64,000 bases of DNA, from contig NC_089492.1 of the NCBI RefSeq assembly GCF_036850765.1, positions 181,056,106-181,120,105 on the forward strand, read 5' to 3'. The stretch's first letter is position 1. Each line of letters starts with the position of its first letter. Shown here in pieces: positions 60,380-64,000 of the stretch. The notes beneath the pieces were generated by a model. That model searched no databases, was not told where the DNA came from, and saw nothing but the letters and a program-made list of their open reading frames with translations. The position numbers and the translations under genes were made by a program. This DNA comes from Saccopteryx bilineata. Its lineage: Eukaryota > Chordata > Mammalia > Chiroptera > Emballonuridae.

Positions 60380-61360
60380 ATGCCAATAAGAAAGAGGAAA
60401 TCGAATATTATGGATACAAAAGAAAGAGAGGTAACACAAATAGATGTGGAAAAATCTATGGAGAAAAGATTTAACATATTGGAAGCCTTGGAGCTAAATG
60501 ACAGAATTTAAAATAGAAATCTTAAAAATACTCAGAGATATACAAGAAAACACAGAAAGGCAATTTAGGGAGATCAGAAAACAACTGAATGAACACAAAG
60601 AATGTATTACCAAGGAAAATGAAACTATAAAAACAAATCAAACAGAAATGAAAAACTCAATTCACGAGCTGAAAAATGAGGTAACAAGACTAGCTAACAG
60701 AACAGCCCAGATAGAAGATAGGATAAGTGAAATAGAAGACAAACAACTTGAGGCACAACAGGGAGAAGAAGAAAGAGACTCAAAAATAATAAAAAATGAG
60801 AAAGCCCTACAGGAATAGTCTGACTCCATCAGAAAAAATAACATAAGAATAATAGGTATATCAGAGGGAGAAGAGAAAGAAAATGGAATGGAGAATATAC
60901 TCAAACAAATAATAGACGAGAACTTCTCAAGCCTGTGGAAAGAACTAAAGCCTCAAATTCAAGAAGCAAACAGAACACCGAGTTTTCTTAACACCAACAA
61001 ACCCACTCCAAGGCACATCATAATAAAGATGACACAAACCAATGACAAAGAAAAAATTCTCAAGGCACCCAGGGAAAAGAAGAGTACAACATATAAAGGA
61101 AGGCCTATTAGATTATCATCAGATTTCTCAGCAGAAACTCTACAAGCTGGAAGAGAGTGGACCCCAATATTTAAAGCCCTGAAAGAGAGGAACTTTCAGC
61201 CAAGAATACTATACCCATCAAAGCTATCCTTCAAGTACGAAGGAGATATAAAAAACATTCAAATACAGAAAAGATGAGAGAATTTATCAGCAGAAAGCCC
61301 CCACTCCAGGAAATACTAACGGGGGTTTTCCAACCAGATTCAAACAACAAAAGAAAATAA
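60380..61360 (+). pseudogene. L1 ORF1 (RNA-binding chaperone), broken
   Basis: The ATG at 60380 opens MPIRKRKSNIMDTKEREVTQ in frame 2. The frame shifts near 60490, so that MTEFKIEILKILRDIQENTE and a coiled-coil heptad region (to about 60815) read in frame 0. A TAG at 60816-60818 interrupts it. The RRM/C-terminal part (IRIIGISEGEEKENG, HIIIKMTQTNDKEKILKAPR) continues in the same frame to about 61265, then shifts back to frame 2 (KMREFISRKPPLQEILTG) and stops at 61358-61360. Two frameshifts and one stop make it non-functional. Domain order fits ORF1p: coiled coil, RRM, CTD. Confidence 0.92.
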
Positions 61361-61698
61361 AACCACAAGTAACAGCTCCACCAAGAACACAATAAAACCA
61401 AACTTAAACTGTGACAACAAAGGAAAAAAAAGGGGGGAGAGGATGGAGATTAACAGTAGCAAAGGACGATGAAGTGCAGAAATACTCATAAGATAGGGTA
61501 CTACAATGAATATGGTAGGTACCCTTTTCATTATTTAATGGTAACCACCCTTGAAAAAACCACCACAAAAACACTTGACTTAAAAAAGGTAGCAACAGAG
61601 GAAAGAAGTATGGAACACAAACAAACAAAAACAAATGATAGAAAAACAAAAGAGAAGAATCAAACAAGATACAAAACTAACAGAAAGCAATTTACAAA
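61361..61698 (+). mobile_element. L1 inter-ORF spacer
   Basis: Purine-rich spacer of about 340 bp between ORF1 and ORF2, longer than the human spacer. No conserved frame was seen. Confidence 0.7.
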
Positions 61699-64000
61699 AT
61701 GGCAGTAGGGAACCCACAAGTGTCAATAATTACACTAAATGTAAATGGATTAAACTTACCAATAAAAAGACACAGAGTAGCAGAATGGATTAAAAAAGAA
61801 AATCCAACTATATGCTGCCTACAAGAAACACATCTAAGCAACAAAGATAAAAACAAATTCAAAGTGAAAGGCTGGAAAACAATACTCCAAGCAAACAACA
61901 CCCAAAAAAAAGCAGGCGTAGCAATACTCATATCTAATAATGCTGACTACAAGACAGAAAAAGTACTCAGAGACAAAAATGGTCATTTCATAATGATTAA
62001 GGTGAAGTTGAATCAAGAAGACATAACAATCCTTAATATATATGCACCAAACCAAGGAGCACCAAAATATATAAGACAGCTACTTATGGACCTTAAAACA
62101 AAAACTGACAAAAATACAATCATACTTGGAGACCTCAATACACCGCTGACGGCTCTAGATCGGTCATCCAAACAGAGAATCAATAAAGATATAGTGGCCT
62201 TAAACGAAATACTAGAACACCTGGATATGATAGACATCTACAGGACACTTCATCCCAAAGCGACAGAGTATACATTTTTCTCTATTGTACATGGAACATT
62301 CTCAAGAATTGACCATATGTTGGGCCACAAAGACAATATCAGCAAATTTAGAAAAATTGAAATTGTACCAAGCATATTTTCTGATCATAAAGCCTTGAAA
62401 CTAGAATTCAATTGCAAAAAAGAGGGGGAAAACCCCACAAAAATGTGGAAACTAAACAACATACTTCTAAAAAATGAATGAGTCAAAGAAGAAATAAGCG
62501 CAGAGATCAAAAGATATATACAGACAAATGAAAATGAAAATGAAAATACGACATATCAGCATCTCTGGGATGCAGCAAAAGCAGTAATAAGAGGAAAGTT
62601 CATATCACTTCAGGCCTATATGAATAAACAAGAGAGAGCCAAAGTAAACCACTTAACTTCACACCTTAAGAAACTAGAAAAAGAAGAACAAAGACAACCC
62701 AAAACCAGCCGAAGAAAGGAGATAATAAAATTCAGAGCAGAAATAAATGAAATAGAGAACAGAAAAACTATAGAAAAAAATCAATAAAACAAGGAGCTGG
62801 TTCTTTGAAAAGATCAACAAAATTGACAAACCCTTGGCAAGACTCACCAAGGAAAAAAGGCACAGGACTCAAATAAATAAAATCCAAAATGAAAGAGGAG
62901 AGATCACCACAGACATCATAGATATACAAAGAATTATTGTAGAATACTATGAAAAATTATATGCCACCAAATACAACAATCTAGAAGAAATGGATAAATT
63001 CCTAGAACAATACAACCTTCCTAGACTGAGTCATGAAGAAGCAGAAAGCCTAAACAGACCAATCAGCAGGGAGGAAATAGAAAAAACTATTAAAAACCTC
63101 CCCAAAAATAAAAGTCCAGGCCCAGACGGTTATACTAGTGAATTCTATCACAACATTCAAAGAAGACTTGGTTCCTATTCTACTCAAAGTCTTCCAAAAA
63201 ACTGAAGAAGCAGCAATACTTCCAAACACATTTTATGAGGCCAACATAACCCTCATACCAAAACCTGGCAAGGATGGCACAAAGAAAAAAACTACAGACC
63301 AATATCTCTAATGAATACAGATGCTAAAATACTAAACAAAATACTGGCAAACTGAATACAACAACATATTAAAAAAATAATACATCATGATCAAGTGGGA
63401 TTCATCCCAGAATCTCAAGGATGGTTCAACATACGTAAAACGGTTAACGAAATACACCATATCAACAAAACAAAGAACAAAAACCACATGATCTTATCAA
63501 TAGATGCAGAAAAGGCTTTTGATAAAATACAACACAATTTTATGTTTAAGACTCTCAACAAAATGGGTATAGAAGGAAAATATCTTAACATGATAAAGGC
63601 CATATATGATAAACCATCAGCCAACATCATATTAAATGACATAAAACTGAGGACTTTCCACCTTAAATCAGGAACAAGACAGGGCTGTCCACTCTCTCCA
63701 CTCTTATTTAACGTGGTACTAGAAGTTCTAGCCAGAACAATCAGACAAGACAAAGAAATAAAAGGCATCCATATCGGAAAAGAAGAAGTAAAGGTATCAC
63801 TTTTTGCTGATGATATGATCCTATACATCGAAAACCCGAAGGACTCCACAAAAACATTATTAGAAACAATAAACCAATACAGTAAGGTCGCAGGATACAA
63901 AATTAACATACAAAAGTCCAAAGCCTTTCTATATGCCAACAATGAAATATTAGAAAACGAACTCAAAAAAATAATCCCCTTCACGATTGCAACAAAAAAA
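61699..64000 (+). pseudogene. L1 ORF2 (endonuclease and reverse transcriptase), broken, cut by the window end
   Basis: An APE-type endonuclease reads openly at 61699-62478. It contains SIITLNVNGLN, CCLQETHL, the NIYAPNQ and GDLNTPL motifs, and FSRIDHMLGHK plus SDHKALKLEF. A TGA (62479-62481) stands where TGG (W) is expected. The RT fingers follow in another frame (62834-63205: [19 protein letters not shown]), with a frameshift near 63157. Further pieces are [11 protein letters not shown], a TGA near 63353 in place of [27 protein letters not shown] and the catalytic FADD at 63803-63814. It has several stops and frameshifts. The C-terminal domain and 3' UTR lie beyond the window. Confidence 0.95.

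Overview
This is mammalian chromosomal DNA, almost certainly from a bat. No bacterial gene organisation is present. The sequence is AT-rich, intron-like and packed with retroposons. At least three tRNA-headed SINE families of the kind found in bat genomes are interleaved with L1, L2/MIR-like pieces, ERV LTRs and several cut-and-paste DNA transposons (SPIN-like hAT, other hAT, pogo/Tigger-like). The bat assignment is inference from repeat types. I cannot name the species or family.

The only functional coding sequence I can support is one 136-bp exon on the minus strand at 4696-4831. It has a clean acceptor and donor, and its 45 codons match the N-terminal part of JARID2, the PRC2 cofactor that reads ubiquitinated H2A. 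The window is therefore best read as the inside of JARID2, transcribed right to left. Positions 4832-64000 are the large upstream intron (probably intron 1) and 1-4695 are the start of the next intron.

Layout: 1-10 kb holds the exon, young SINEs, two long G-homopolymers, a pogo-like MITE and a near-consensus SOX-OCT composite motif. 10-20 kb holds SINEs, an LTR-like element, old hAT fossils and a CpG- and CAG-rich non-repeat stretch. 20-30 kb holds an old L1 flanked by an unusually long direct repeat, a MaLR-like LTR split by a Tigger, and a reverse-strand L1 3' end. 30-40 kb holds a processed PMF1 pseudogene with target-site duplication, a solo LTR with a perfect 5-bp duplication, and three hAT elements (a fold-back, a SPIN-like one, and one with a perfect 8-bp duplication). 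40-57 kb holds SINE clusters, including a nest three deep, further MITEs and L1 3' ends. 57.4-64 kb holds a second pogo-like MITE and then a nearly full-length L1 on the plus strand (antisense to JARID2) that runs off the window, with a 2.4-kb 5' UTR and broken ORF1 and ORF2.

I found no operon-like or defence-type system. The most interesting pattern is that one SINE family here repeatedly carries a close match to the CTCF core motif, so it may be spreading CTCF-like sites through this developmental gene.
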